64,000 nt of DNA from assembly GCF_901000735.1 (NCBI RefSeq), contig NC_081544.1, positions 26,220,095 through 26,284,094 of the forward strand, read 5' to 3'. The stretch is from Corylus avellana (lineage: Eukaryota; Streptophyta; Magnoliopsida; Fagales; Betulaceae). The translations under genes and the position numbers were made by a program. Positions within the stretch are counted from its first letter, which is position 1. Every line of letters starts with the position of its first letter. Below the pieces are notes generated by a model. It saw nothing but the letters and a program-made list of their open reading frames with translations, ran no database searches and had not been told where the DNA came from. Below are positions 36,108 through 47,600 of this stretch, one piece after another.

Positions 36108-36774
36108 CTAGGCAGGGGACTTACTGATGGGAAACAACGAAAGGCCATACAGAAATCAAATATGAAATTCTTTGAGATGGTAAAGGCTTTCTTTATGGAT
36201 AGGCATTTCATAGCTTTGGGTTTAAGATAGTGCATCTTTGATTTTGCTTTACTGCAATGAGGAGAATATGATGTTTATACTTTGGTAACTGGTAAGGAAC
36301 GCAATATAGTTGTATAGGTGTGTGAATGCCAAGAAGAGTTTGTCTTGGACTTCTCGATCTGTAATATAAATTTACGTACTATTTTATAATTCTCAAGATC
36401 TTTAGCTATGATGATTTTTCACAATAAATTAATAATACGTACTTAAAATAATAAAAAAAACCCATAATCCATAGCGATAAAAAACTTTGCATCTTGATCC
36501 GAAAGCGTAAACACAAAAAAAAAAGACAATTTATGTGGAGCGAAAACACCAAAAAAATAAATTTTCTCACATACTAATGATGTCGTAGTTGTGACCCTAT
36601 CCGTACATGGTGCACCGATCATCTATAAACCATTGGATCACCTATAAACTATTGGATCTTATAAGGCCAAATAAAAAAGTAAATCTTTTTGACCATAAGG
36701 TCAAGCTAATATAAAAACATGTGCTTGCCATTCGTACATTATAATCTACATTATATGTTCAATTATTATAAACC
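36108..36774. other. 3' UTR and flank of gene A'
   Basis: Closely matches 17767-18445 of copy 1; divergence begins exactly at the CACTAC terminus at 36775. No gene is seen. Confidence 0.5.
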
Positions 36775-36893
36775 CACTACAAAAAAATAAGTATTTTCTG
36801 ACGTGGCAAACAGTGCATATTTTTTGCCACGTCAGCATTTTCTGACGTGGCAAAAAATGCCACGTCAGAAAATATTTTCTGACGCGCTAAAAA

Positions 36894-36993
36894 NNNNNNN
36901 NNNNNNNNNNNNNNNNNNNNNNNNNNNNNNNNNNNNNNNNNNNNNNNNNNNNNNNNNNNNNNNNNNNNNNNNNNNNNNNNNNNNNNNNNNNNN
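36894..36993. other. Assembly gap (100 N)
   Basis: Gap inside the CACTA-like element. Confidence 0.99.
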
Positions 36994-37009
36994 CACTATA
37001 TATGGTTAT

Positions 37010-37725
37010 TATTTTTTGAAACTCAAATAATATTCATTAAAAAGAACCTTGCTCAGCAAGTACACGTGGGACAATGCTAGAAGGAAAATCTGCCACCCAC
37101 ATTTGCTTAGTTGATAAACTTAAAGCTTGTTTTGCTAAACTATCTGCCACATCATTGGCACTACAAGGAACGTGTTCCACTTGCTACATGTAGAACTTTT
37201 GCAGTTGGTTCTTCGTGTCCTCCACTACTCCAAAACTTCCCCACCATGTATCCCTGTTGCGGAGGAACTGGACAACTTCACGTGCATCGCCTTCCAAAAT
37301 CATTTTGCTCCAGTCCATGCTTCGTCCCACTTGCACCGCCCGTCTAGCTACCAATGCCTCTGCTGTAGAAGGGTCCTGAGTGAAAGACTTTTTGTCACAA
37401 TACATTGCCAGCACCTCTCCCCTATGATTACGCGCCACCACCCCCAAGCCCACTTTCTTGTTCCCTCGATCCATAGATGCATCCCAATTAAGCTTTACAT
37501 ATTCCTCCGGAGGGGCTTTCCATATTGACGTGGGATTCTGAACATCTGAATGAGCAGTGACAAAATCCATTGTTGGGAATGCCAGTGTCGTTTCGTAAGC
37601 CTTTATCTGCTCCTATGCTTGCCGTAACACCTGTGAAGGTGAAGACAGAGCTTCTCCATGAACCAAAGCATTTCGTCTGAACCAAATTTGTCTTGTCACT
37701 ACCGCAATGAAAACCCATAAAGTTA
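37010..37725 (-). pseudogene. LINE retrotransposon 3' end with RNase H domain
   Basis: The minus-strand frame 37184-37570 is a plant LINE RNase H-like domain: KLNWDASMD with the first acidic residue, GLGVVARNHRGEVL, a TAEALVARRAV segment with the catalytic Glu, and ILEGDAREVVQFL with the third acidic residue. Upstream, the pre-RNase H linker is in another frame after 37570 (IWFRRNALVHG type). The element ends in a T-rich plus-strand border near 37010, inserted in a minisatellite unit. Severely 5' truncated. Confidence 0.75.
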
Positions 37726-39230
37726 TAATCATTTCAGAAAAAAATACAGAGTAAAATAAACAAAATCTTATAAATAATATATATCATTCATTCTTTTTTG
37801 AAATAGTAGTAATTGCTTTCTCATTAAAACAAATCAACCGATGAAACGGTATACTCCATCGTTACAATGTCTGAGATACACTCCAAATAAAATCTTCACT
37901 CAATAAACAAAATCTTCTCTCTCTTTTTTTTTAATACAAAATAAAACACATATTTCACTCAATATTGAATTCAATCAAATAAATCTCTTCAACACTTTCA
38001 AAAAATGCCAAAAAATTCGAGTAAATCACAAAAATGAAAAAAAAAAATCCAATAAAATATTCAAATGAATTAAAACATCAAATCTTATTGGTGCGATACC
38101 TATTATATTTCAATACAAATATAATTTCTAGAGAAACAAATGTAAAAATAATCAATTTATTGTTGTGAAAAATTTGTACATAAATACACAAAGATAAATC
38201 CAAGCAACAACATTTTCAATTAAATAGAAACCTTAGACGGAATCAAATACAGTGCAAAAATAAACAAAATCTTTTTATTTTATAAGTACCTAATAAAACA
38301 AAATATTGCACTCAGCATTTAACGCGATCAACTAAATCCTCTTAGGTTCAATGTTTAATTATTTCTTTAGTGTTTCAAAAGAGTTTCTATTTTTTTTTTG
38401 CACAAAAATCAAATAAACACACTATAATCTTCCATTAGCTCACTAAAAATCCAGACAATTTATTATCTAATTCAAAAGTTGCAATTTTCATCAAAGAACA
38501 AACTGAAAAAAGAAACAACTTACAAATATAGCTAATACTCAATTATAATTGTTTTGGAAGGGTTGTGTTATTCTTATTAAGGGTTCGTTTGAGATTGCAG
38601 TTTTAATAAGTACGATTTTAAAAATTGATTTTTTTAAGAAATTGCATTTTTGGAAGGTTAAAAATAAGAATTACTTCGGGATTGAGTTTTTAGGTTATTG
38701 TTGTTGAAGAGTGGAGTGAGAAAAAAGAAAATAAAATAAAAAAACAAAGTTAAGAGAAATGCTTGGTTGCAATAAAAAGTCCATATTTTGGCCATAAATG
38801 TCCATGTGGCAAGATGCCACATCAATTTTTTTTTTTTTTTTTTTTTTGTCTTTTTCTATTCTAAACGAGAAATGATAGTGTGATAAAAAAACTATTTTTG
38901 GCCCATAAAAGTGTTATGTGGCAAGAGGCCATAAGTCACATCCATAGTTGTTGTGGCCTCACTCATTGATAGACCTATGACCTCTTGCCAACTAAAACTT
39001 TTATGGGCAAAAAATTGTCCTTTTATTGCATTATAGCATATCTCCAAAGTTAATTATTGAAGTTGTAGTTTTTCTCAAATAAAAAACATACACATGGAAG
39101 ATTAAGAAGGCAGTTTTTTTTTTTTAAAAAAAAAATTAATAGAAAAGTTGGCTCAAAGTTGAGTTTAAGTTGTGCCTTTATCATTTTCCTAAGAAGAATT
39201 GCTTCAGGTTGATTTTTTAGGTTGTTATAT
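37726..39230. other. Copy 2-specific repeat-rich insert
   Basis: Non-coding AT-rich DNA with no counterpart in copy 1. A second retroposon-like 3' end may start at about 37792 (T-run followed by a TCATTAAAACAAATC word). At 38800-39020 a short inverted pair occurs (GTGGCAAGATGCCACA and related words). No gene recognised. Confidence 0.4.
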
Positions 39231-39237
39231 TAGAAGA

Positions 39238-39239
<2 letters not shown>

Positions 39240-39278
<39 letters not shown>
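39240..39278. repeat. (GA)n microsatellite
   Basis: About 19 GA units; the corresponding tract in copy 1 near 19475-19493 is shorter. Confidence 0.9.
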
Positions 39279-39279
<1 letters not shown>

Positions 39280-39820
39280 GTGGGAAGAGAGAGAGAGAAA
39301 AAAAAAAGGTTAAATGGGTGAGAGAGAGAAAAAAAATTCGAAATAATTGGAAGATCTTTATTTTGTAGATAATCTATTATTAATCAAGTTGTTTTTCAAT
39401 AGCTTATTATTTAGAAAAAAAAAACAATTCTAAAGTTATCTATTATTACATGCACAAAGTATATGTAGAAAAAAAATTGTATTCTCTAACCTTTTCTAAA
39501 TTTGAATTAAAAATATTAAAGTGACTAAAAATATTAATACATAATAATTTGATTTGTATTATTTGTTTCCTTATTTGATTTGGACATTAATAATACTTAA
39601 TATTGTGCATTAAATGTTTGAATTGAATGAAATCACATAAAAGGAAAATTATTGAAATATAATTAAATGCCTTTAATGAAGCTAATTTAATGACTGATTC
39701 ACTATCGAAAAACCAGTTCACTTTTAAAAAACCGGTTACAAAATTATGTCTTAAAAAACGGTTTATTCTACGGTTCACGCCACATGTCGCAATATTAAGG
39801 CACTTCTAAGAGTGATTCGG

Positions 39821-39849
<29 letters not shown>

Positions 39850-39861
<12 letters not shown>

Positions 39862-40289
39862 TTTTTTATATTCTTTAATTTATGGTTATTAATTAATAAT
39901 AAAAACTATGCAATGCTTTTACTATATATGGTTATTATATATATGTGCTTAATTTGTATTCTTCAATTTATTTGGAAATAATTAATAGTAGGTAACAAAA
40001 TATATATGATTGTTAATTAATAATAAAAATTATGCAATGCTTTCACTATAAATGGTTATTATATATATGTGCTTAATTTGTATTCTTCAATTTATTTGGA
40101 AATAATTAATAGTAGGTAACAAAATATATATGGTTATTAATTAATAATAAAAATTATGCAATGCTTTCACTATATATGGTTATTATATATGTCTGTTTTA
40201 TATTCTTTAATTTATGGTTATTAATTAATAGTACGTAACAAAATATATATGGTTATTAATTAATAATAAAAACTATGCAATGCTTTTAC

Positions 40290-40323
<34 letters not shown>

Positions 40324-40673
40324 CGCGCTTAATTTGTATTCTTCAATTTATTTGGAAATAATTAATAGTAGGTAACAAAATATATATAGTTATTAATTAA
40401 TAATAAAAATTATGCAATGCTTTTACTAATTACTGTATATGGTTATTATATATATGTGCTTAATTTGTATTCTTTAATTTATTTGGAAATAATTAATATT
40501 AGGTAACAAAATATATATTGTTATTAATTAATAATAAAAATTATGCAATGCTTTCACTATATATGGTTATTATATATATGTGCTTTATATTCTTTAATTT
40601 ATGGTTATTAATTAATTAATAGTAGGTAACAAAATATATATGGTTATTAATTAATAATAAAAATTATGCAATG

Positions 40674-40724
<51 letters not shown>

Positions 40725-40735
40725 TTAATGCAAAA
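39850..40735. repeat. AT-rich minisatellite, copy 2
   Basis: Same 124/119-bp unit family as 21230-21985 with more units and added (TA)n/(TG)n tracts near 40290-40322 and 40676-40724. Confidence 0.88.
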
Positions 40736-40827
40736 AGTGTGTTACTCTTTGTCATGTCAAAAAACACATTTTTTTTTTTTTTTGTAGTGATGCATTAACA
40801 CGATCTAAATCCGACATGTGACACTAA

Positions 40828-41349
40828 GGGCCCGTTTGGGAGTGCGATTTCAATAAGTACGATTTTAAAAATTGCGTTTCTAAAAATTGCGTTTTTAAAA
40901 TCGCTACTTTTTAAAATCGCACAGGCGTTTGGTAAAACATGCTAAAAAATACTTTTTTTATCAATTGAGTGTTTTGATAACATTAGCATATAATTGCGGT
41001 TTTATGACCAAATTACCAATAACGATGAATGAGACAGAGAGGATGAAGAAAAAAAAAAGAGAGAAAAGAAGGGTTTTAATATATTTTAGGTGGGTATTCT
41101 TGGTATTTTTTTCATTCCCGCTCTAAAAAAAGTAACTATTGCGCCAAATATTTTTTTAATAGAAATCGTGATTTTGTTTTAAATTCGCACTTTTTCAAAT
41201 AAGCACCATCTAATCAGCTTATGGAAATCGCAGATTTTTTTGCGATTTAAAATTTGCGTTTTTAAAATCGCAATTCCAAACACCCTAAAATTGCGATTTG
41301 GTTTAAAATCGCAGATTATTTTTTTAAAAACGCACTCCCAAACGCACCT
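40828..41349. mobile_element. PIF/Harbinger-type MITE, insertion 2
   Basis: 522 bp flanked by TAA at 40825-40827 and 41350-41352. Inverted ends: GGGCCCGTTTGGGAGTGCG at the left; the right end complements to AGGTGCGTTTGGGAGTGCG. It lies in the opposite orientation to the copy 1 element and at a different TAA. Its interior is the reverse complement of the copy 1 element with scattered changes. Confidence 0.8.
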
Positions 41350-41582
41350 TAAAGCTGATCAACGCGAAATTAGTAAATTAAAATTGATAAATTTAATTTA
41401 TTTAATTGAATAAATCAAATTAATGTTGATTCATATAGTCTTATATATACTCATATTTTACTTTTAACACAATTTAAACTCAACACACAACACGAATGAT
41501 CACTACCCGTAGTCACAACTCCCAACTGCCTTAGGTTAACCAAAAAAGAAAACTGTCTCGAGTAAAATAAAATAAATTAAGG

Positions 41583-41590
41583 TATAAAAG
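41583..41590 (+). promoter_or_regulatory. TATA box of NPF gene B'
   Basis: TATAAAAG lies 61 bp upstream of the ATG, as in gene B. Confidence 0.6.
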
Positions 41591-41650
41591 GCGGTTGGGT
41601 TGGACACTGGACAAAGGTTGTCAAACGAAGGAGAAAGGTGAAGGAAAAGA

Positions 41651-44600
41651 ATGGCTCTGGTGGGAGAAGCAGTTGGTGATGAATACACGCAGGATGGGAC
41701 AGTGAACCTGAAAGGGAAACCAGTCCGTAGATCCAAGAGTGGCGGATGGACTGCTTGCTGGTTTATTGTTGGTATGACTCTTTATTTATTCTCTATCTCT
41801 CTCTAAGGGATATTCCAGCCTTAATTAAGGATGGATTTGATAGCCAGGATCCTTGAATAGATTCAAGGCGTTGATCGAACATGTATTGGTAATTTGGTGA
41901 GGTGACTAACAATATATTCTTAAATAGATTTATATCTCTAGCAATTAAGAGATGACTTTTATAAGGTTCATTTATCCGAACAAATTTTGGGTTGTTTGAG
42001 CACTTGCACGAACATGTGGGTTTCATAAGGGTTGTCTTACAATTGTCTGCCTAGATTGTTAGCAATTCGGACATGTATTTGCTAGTAGGGATGCAACTAG
42101 AATTTATTTATTTATTTTCTGTGGGGAACTAAGCCCACATAAATAAATAAGCATGCATATTTTTTGAGGAAAATAGTAGTGTAGTATATATCATTATAAA
42201 AATGAGAAATATTTTTTTTTTTTCAAAATTCAAAAACTATTAGATTATATTGAAAACGAATCCTAATGATTCACTGGGTAGGATGGCGGACGCGGGTTCA
42301 AGTGCCTGAAGAGCATATCTACCGAAGCGATCGGTATAAACATCAACAACTCCAAATTGGATCAGTAGCACAGTTAATCAAGTGTGGGATGATTTTTGTT
42401 CTATGGGTCAAATATTGACCAAAAAATCATTTGACTGGTCGTCTAAAACTGGTACTCTAAGCGGTCTAAACTATTGTAAAAGAAGATTTTTTTGCTCAAT
42501 TTACTACGACGTAAAATGGTTTGCATCGGAAAATATTTCAGGAAAGTCATTTTTTAAATCGAGTCCCGTAAGGACCCTATTTCAACTCACCCGGGACCTG
42601 CCCGGACCCGCCTAGCCCCTATCAGGACCCTGTCGGGATCAACCCAAGACCATAGTAGGACCCGCCCTCTCAATAGGGACATTTTCGTAATTTAATGTTT
42701 AATATGATTTTGCATACAGACCAAATATCGGAAATGTTTGCAGGAAAATGTTTTTTAATAAATCATTTTCAAGGAAAATGTTAACTAAGAAATCATTTTC
42801 AAGGAAAATCTTTTTTGCCGAAAATATTTTCGGACGAGTCCCGGCGGCGTCCCAGGCAGGTCTCGTCGGCGTCTCGGGCAAGTTTCGGGCGGGTTCTGGG
42901 CAGGTCCCAGTTGGGTCCTGGGCAAGTCTCGGGCAGGTCTCAATCAAGTCCCTAGCGGGTCCCGGCCAGGCAAGTCTCGGTCAAGTCTTGGGCGGGTCTC
43001 GGTGAAGTCCCAGACAAGTCTCGGGCAGGTCCTGGGCAGGTCATGACGGGGTCCCAGGAAAGTTTTGGGCGGGTTCCGGTTAGGTCCCGGGTCTCAGTTA
43101 AGTCCCCGATTGGGTCTCGAGTAGGTCCTGGGCGAGTCCCGGTGAAGTCCTGGGCCGGTCCTGGCGAGGTCGTGGGCGGGTCTTGGCAGGGTTCGTCGAT
43201 TTGAGAATGAGATGCTTAAGTCAAAAAATTGTTTATGTTTTTCAAAACCGTAAACTATTTTTTGAAAATTAAAGAAGAATTTTCGGTCAAAACGAAAATA
43301 TTTTTAGTTAACCACTATTTTATGTCCCAACTAATACCATAAAATACGAAAATTATTTTTTGAAAACTATTTTACGTGTAAGTAAACAGAGCCTTTGTTT
43401 CGGCTTTGCTTTTTAGTTTCCTTTTTGCTTTGTAGTTTTTTCACTTATAATTAATGCAGATCATATGGGCGCAGGTATAATTAAATTTGTTTTGGCTTAT
43501 GTATGTAGTGTTTGAACGCATGGCGTATTATGGAATATCTGTTAAGAATATAATAGATATTATTCTAAGGTGATTTACTTCCTTATAGATTCTAGGGTTT
43601 TTTTAGGCAACTAGGTTTACTTTTCCTTAGTCTACTAGGTTACTTGACTATCATTCATAGCCTCTCTATAAATAGAGGCATCTGTAATACTTTTTAATAA
43701 TTAGTCTCAATTTAATATATATATATTTTAACATGGTATCAGAGCCATTGGCTTACGCCAGTCAAACCAATGGTCCTGTGCGACATCCACTACCTCCTTC
43801 CACAGCCCATTGCCAGTCGAGCCTCGTGATAGAACCACCGCGTCGTCCCTGCTGACTGTCATCCATCAACCCACCACTGCTGGCTCCATACAAATCCACT
43901 GCAATCTTTCCACCTCATCTCCAGCAATCCAGAACCTTCGCACCATCACTGTGCTCTTCTCCTCCATCAGGTCGCGACCCAGAAACGCCAATTAGACCGC
44001 ACCGCTCAGCCACATCTTCTTCTCCTTTTTCTATATTTTACATGTTTTTTTATAAATAGCACCATCAACAAACATCTCCACAAACACCCCTCCAGATTCA
44101 TGCATCGAAGATCCAATTTGTTCAGCTCCATCGCACCTCCATTGGATGTTCCCGGAGTACCTTGTGCCGGCGTCCTTACCTCCATTGGTCGTTCCCGGAC
44201 TACCTTGTGCCGACGTCCTTTCCCTATACCAGAGACCTTCCCTCCATCGGACGTTCCCGGACTACCTTATGCCGGCGTCCTCTCCTCCATCGGGACTACC
44301 TTGTGCTGGCGTCCTTCCTTCAAGCCACCTCCGTTGTAGCACAAAACACATATTTGCCAATATGTAAAGAGAGATAAGAAAGTAGAAGAGAATTGCCGGG
44401 CATGCAAGAAAATNNNNNNNNNNNNNNNNNNNNNNNNNNNNNNNNNNNNNNNNNNNNNNNNNNNNNNNNNNNNNNNNNNNNNNNNNNTTCTATTTTCTCT
44501 CTGATTCTTCAGGTACAGTTTTTCTACAAGTGCAAACGAATTTTTTTTTTCTCTATGCCGTCTCCCTTCTTTGTACCTTTTTTATTTTATTTTATTTATT

Positions 44601-47600
44601 TATTTATTTTTTTTTTAATTATGTTTTTTTTATTTCTTTTGATTATCTGTACCGTTTCTCTCTGATTTTCTTCTCCCCGTTTCTCTGCTTTTTTTTTTTT
44701 TTTTNNNNNNNNNNNNNNNNNNNNTTTATTTATTCCCTTTTTTTTTTTTATTTTATTCTGTTTCTCCGTATCTCTTTTTTCTCAGTTATTTTTTATTTAT
44801 TTATTTTAATCGGAGAAATAGAATCTGTAAGGTTTTTATAAAATACAAATATATAATTTGTTTTTTTTTATTTCTTTTGATTCTCTGTACATTCTCCAAC
44901 TATATTTTTTTGATTTCAAGATTGAGTTTGATTCTGTTTTCTTCAACTATATATNNNNNNNNNNNNNNNNNNNNNNNNNNNNNNNNNNNNNNNNNNNNNN
45001 NNNNNNNNNNNNNNNNNNNNNNNNNNNNNNNNNNNNNNNNNNNNNNNNNNNNNNNNNNNNNNNNNNNNNNNNNNNNNNNNNNNNNNNNNNNNNNNNNNNN
45101 NNNNTTTTAAAAAAAGAATGAAAGTCCTTAATAATATAAATTGTATTTGTATTATAAGGGTATTTTTGAAAATTTGATCACAATATGATTCCATTCACCA
45201 ACATATTGCATTGTACCAAACGAAGGAATATGATTAACTAGTCTATTTCAGAATTACAACTAAACAAAGGAATATGAATAGTTAATCTATTCCACACTCT
45301 TCTATTCCCAGTAGTAGCTAATCATTTTTCAATGGACTAGATATTCTGCGAACCAAACGAGACCTTAGTCTCAATTCAATGTAGTCCATTACATATTTTC
45401 GCTCTCTCTCTCTCCTTCTTTTGCTATATATATATATTTTATGAAAATAATTTTACACGGAAGTAAACGGAGCCTTTGTTTCTGCTTTGCTTTTTCTTTT
45501 CCTTTTTGCTTTATAGTTTTTTCATCACTTATAATTAATGCATATCATATGGGCGCAGGTATAATTAAATTTGTTTTGGCTTATGTATGCAGTGTACGAG
45601 CTGTTTGAACGCATGGCGTATTATGGAATATCCTCCAATCTGATTTTGTATTTAACAAAGAAGCTCCATGAGGGCACCGTCTCCGCTGCCAACAATGTCA
45701 CCAATTGGGTTGGAACCATTTGGTTGACTCCAATCTTGGGTGCTTACGTGGCTGATGCTCATCTTGGCCGTTACTGGACCTTTATCATTGCCTGCATCAT
45801 TTATTTCTCAGTACGTCTCAACCCCACTATATCATCACCACCAAATATATAATTAACAAGATTCATTATTTATTTTGAAAATCTTAAGAACACGCTAAAG
45901 AAAAAAGAATTAAGTCAAAAATCATATTGGCAGGGAATGTCACTGATCACATTGGCCGTTTCACTCCCTAGCTTAAAACCGCCTGGCTGCTCAAAGACAG
46001 ATATCGAGAACTGTAAGAAGGCCTCGACATTACAACTAGCCGTATTTTATGGTGCACTCTATACCTTAGCTGTCGGAACAGGTGGAACCAAGCCAAACAT
46101 CTCCACCATGGGGGCAGACCAATTTGACGATTTTGACCCCAAAGAGAAGGCTCACAAGCTGTCCTTCTTCAATTGGTGGTATTTCAGCGTCTTCATCGGG
46201 ACACTCTTTGCCAATACATTTCTTGTTTGGGTACAAGACAATGTAGGATGGACTTTAGGATATGCTCTTCCCACTCTTGGACTTGTAATATCCATTTCCA
46301 TCTTCTTGGCAGGCACACCCTTCTATAGACACAAAGTGCCCGCAGGCAGCCCCTTCACGAGGATGGCAAAGGTCATTGTGGCTGCTATAAGGAAATGGAG
46401 GGTGCGTATCCCTAATAATCCCAAAGAGCTCTATGAGCTTGACTTGGAAGAGTATGCAAAGAAAGGAAAGTTCAGAATTGATTCCACACCCACCTTGAAG
46501 TATGTATATCAGCTATAAATTTACTTTTGTATCCTAATTATTGTCCTAATTTAAAGGCATTTTTGTCCTAATTTTACTTAATGTTGCATGCATGGAAGCA
46601 GGTTCCTTACCAAAGCATCTGTGAAAACAGGCTCGACTAATCCATGGATGTTGTGCTCAGTTACACAAGTAGAGGAGACAAAACAAATGTTACGAGTGAT
46701 CCCAATCTGGGTTTCCATGTTTGTACCAAGCGCAATGATCGCCCAGACCAATACTCTCTTCGTCAAGCAAGGTACTGTTAAATTGTCACTTTTCTCATAA
46801 ACTTAAACCGATAGAAAAAGGTAAATTTAATCACTTAACATTACAAAAAAAAAAATTTTTGCTGACATGCGTTTTCTGACGTGTTAGGTGGTCTGACATG
46901 TCAGAAAATTTTCTTGACAGAGCATTTTGACGTGTTTCAGGCGTTAAAATTTTGGGTGTCAGAAACGAAAATTTTCTGACGTGTCAGATGTAACACGTTA
47001 GAATTTTCTGATGTGTCAAAATTGGCACGTCAGAAAAATTTTCTAACGTGTCACTTTCTGACACGTCAAAAATTTAAAAATTATTAAAAAAAATAAATTT
47101 TATTTTTTAAAATTTTTTTTCTGGATTTTTTTTTTCAATTAAAAAATTATTAATTTAAATTATTTTGCAATTAAAATAATATATATATTTTTAATTCTTT
47201 TCACCACCGTACCTTTCTCCCCCAGCTCTCTCCCTGATCTCTTCTTTCCTCCATTTTCACTCACTCTCTTCTTTCCTCAATTTTCAAAAACCCAAACCCA
47301 AAAAATATTCAAAAAATCAAAAACCCAAATCAAAAAATCAACCTGAAAAATTAATAACCCAAACGTCAAACCCAACAAATCTTCAAAAACCAAAAAAATC
47401 TTCTTATCTTCTCTTCTTCTTCTTCTCTTCAAAATTTTTTTTTTTCTTGTGCTTATCTTCTTCTTGATCTGCTTTTCTTCTAGGTCTGCTGCCGTGCAGA
47501 GAGATTGAGAGAGAAGAGGGAGATTCAGAGAGATTGAGAGGAGAAGAGGGAGCTTTTACTACGTGAAGAGAGAAGAGGGAGAATGAGAGAGGGAAAGAAG

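Larger units (their letters stand above)
36775..40789. mobile_element. CACTA-like element, copy 2 (5' and 3' ends)
   Basis: The 5' end CACTACAAAAAAATAAG at 36775 is followed by TTTCTGACGTGGC and GCCACGTCAG words. The 3' end TTTTTGTAGTG finishes at 40789. Flanking trinucleotides ACC and ATG differ, so it may be a composite of two elements. A 100-N gap, a LINE fragment, other repeats and the minisatellite lie between. Confidence 0.5.

Noticed and set aside
22050..41349. Simple inversion of the MITE between the two copies
   Set aside because: The 20-bp flanking segment lies on different sides and each insertion has its own TAA duplication, so the events are separate.
44393..45194. ORFs across N runs
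   Set aside because: Open only because unknown bases are translated as X.
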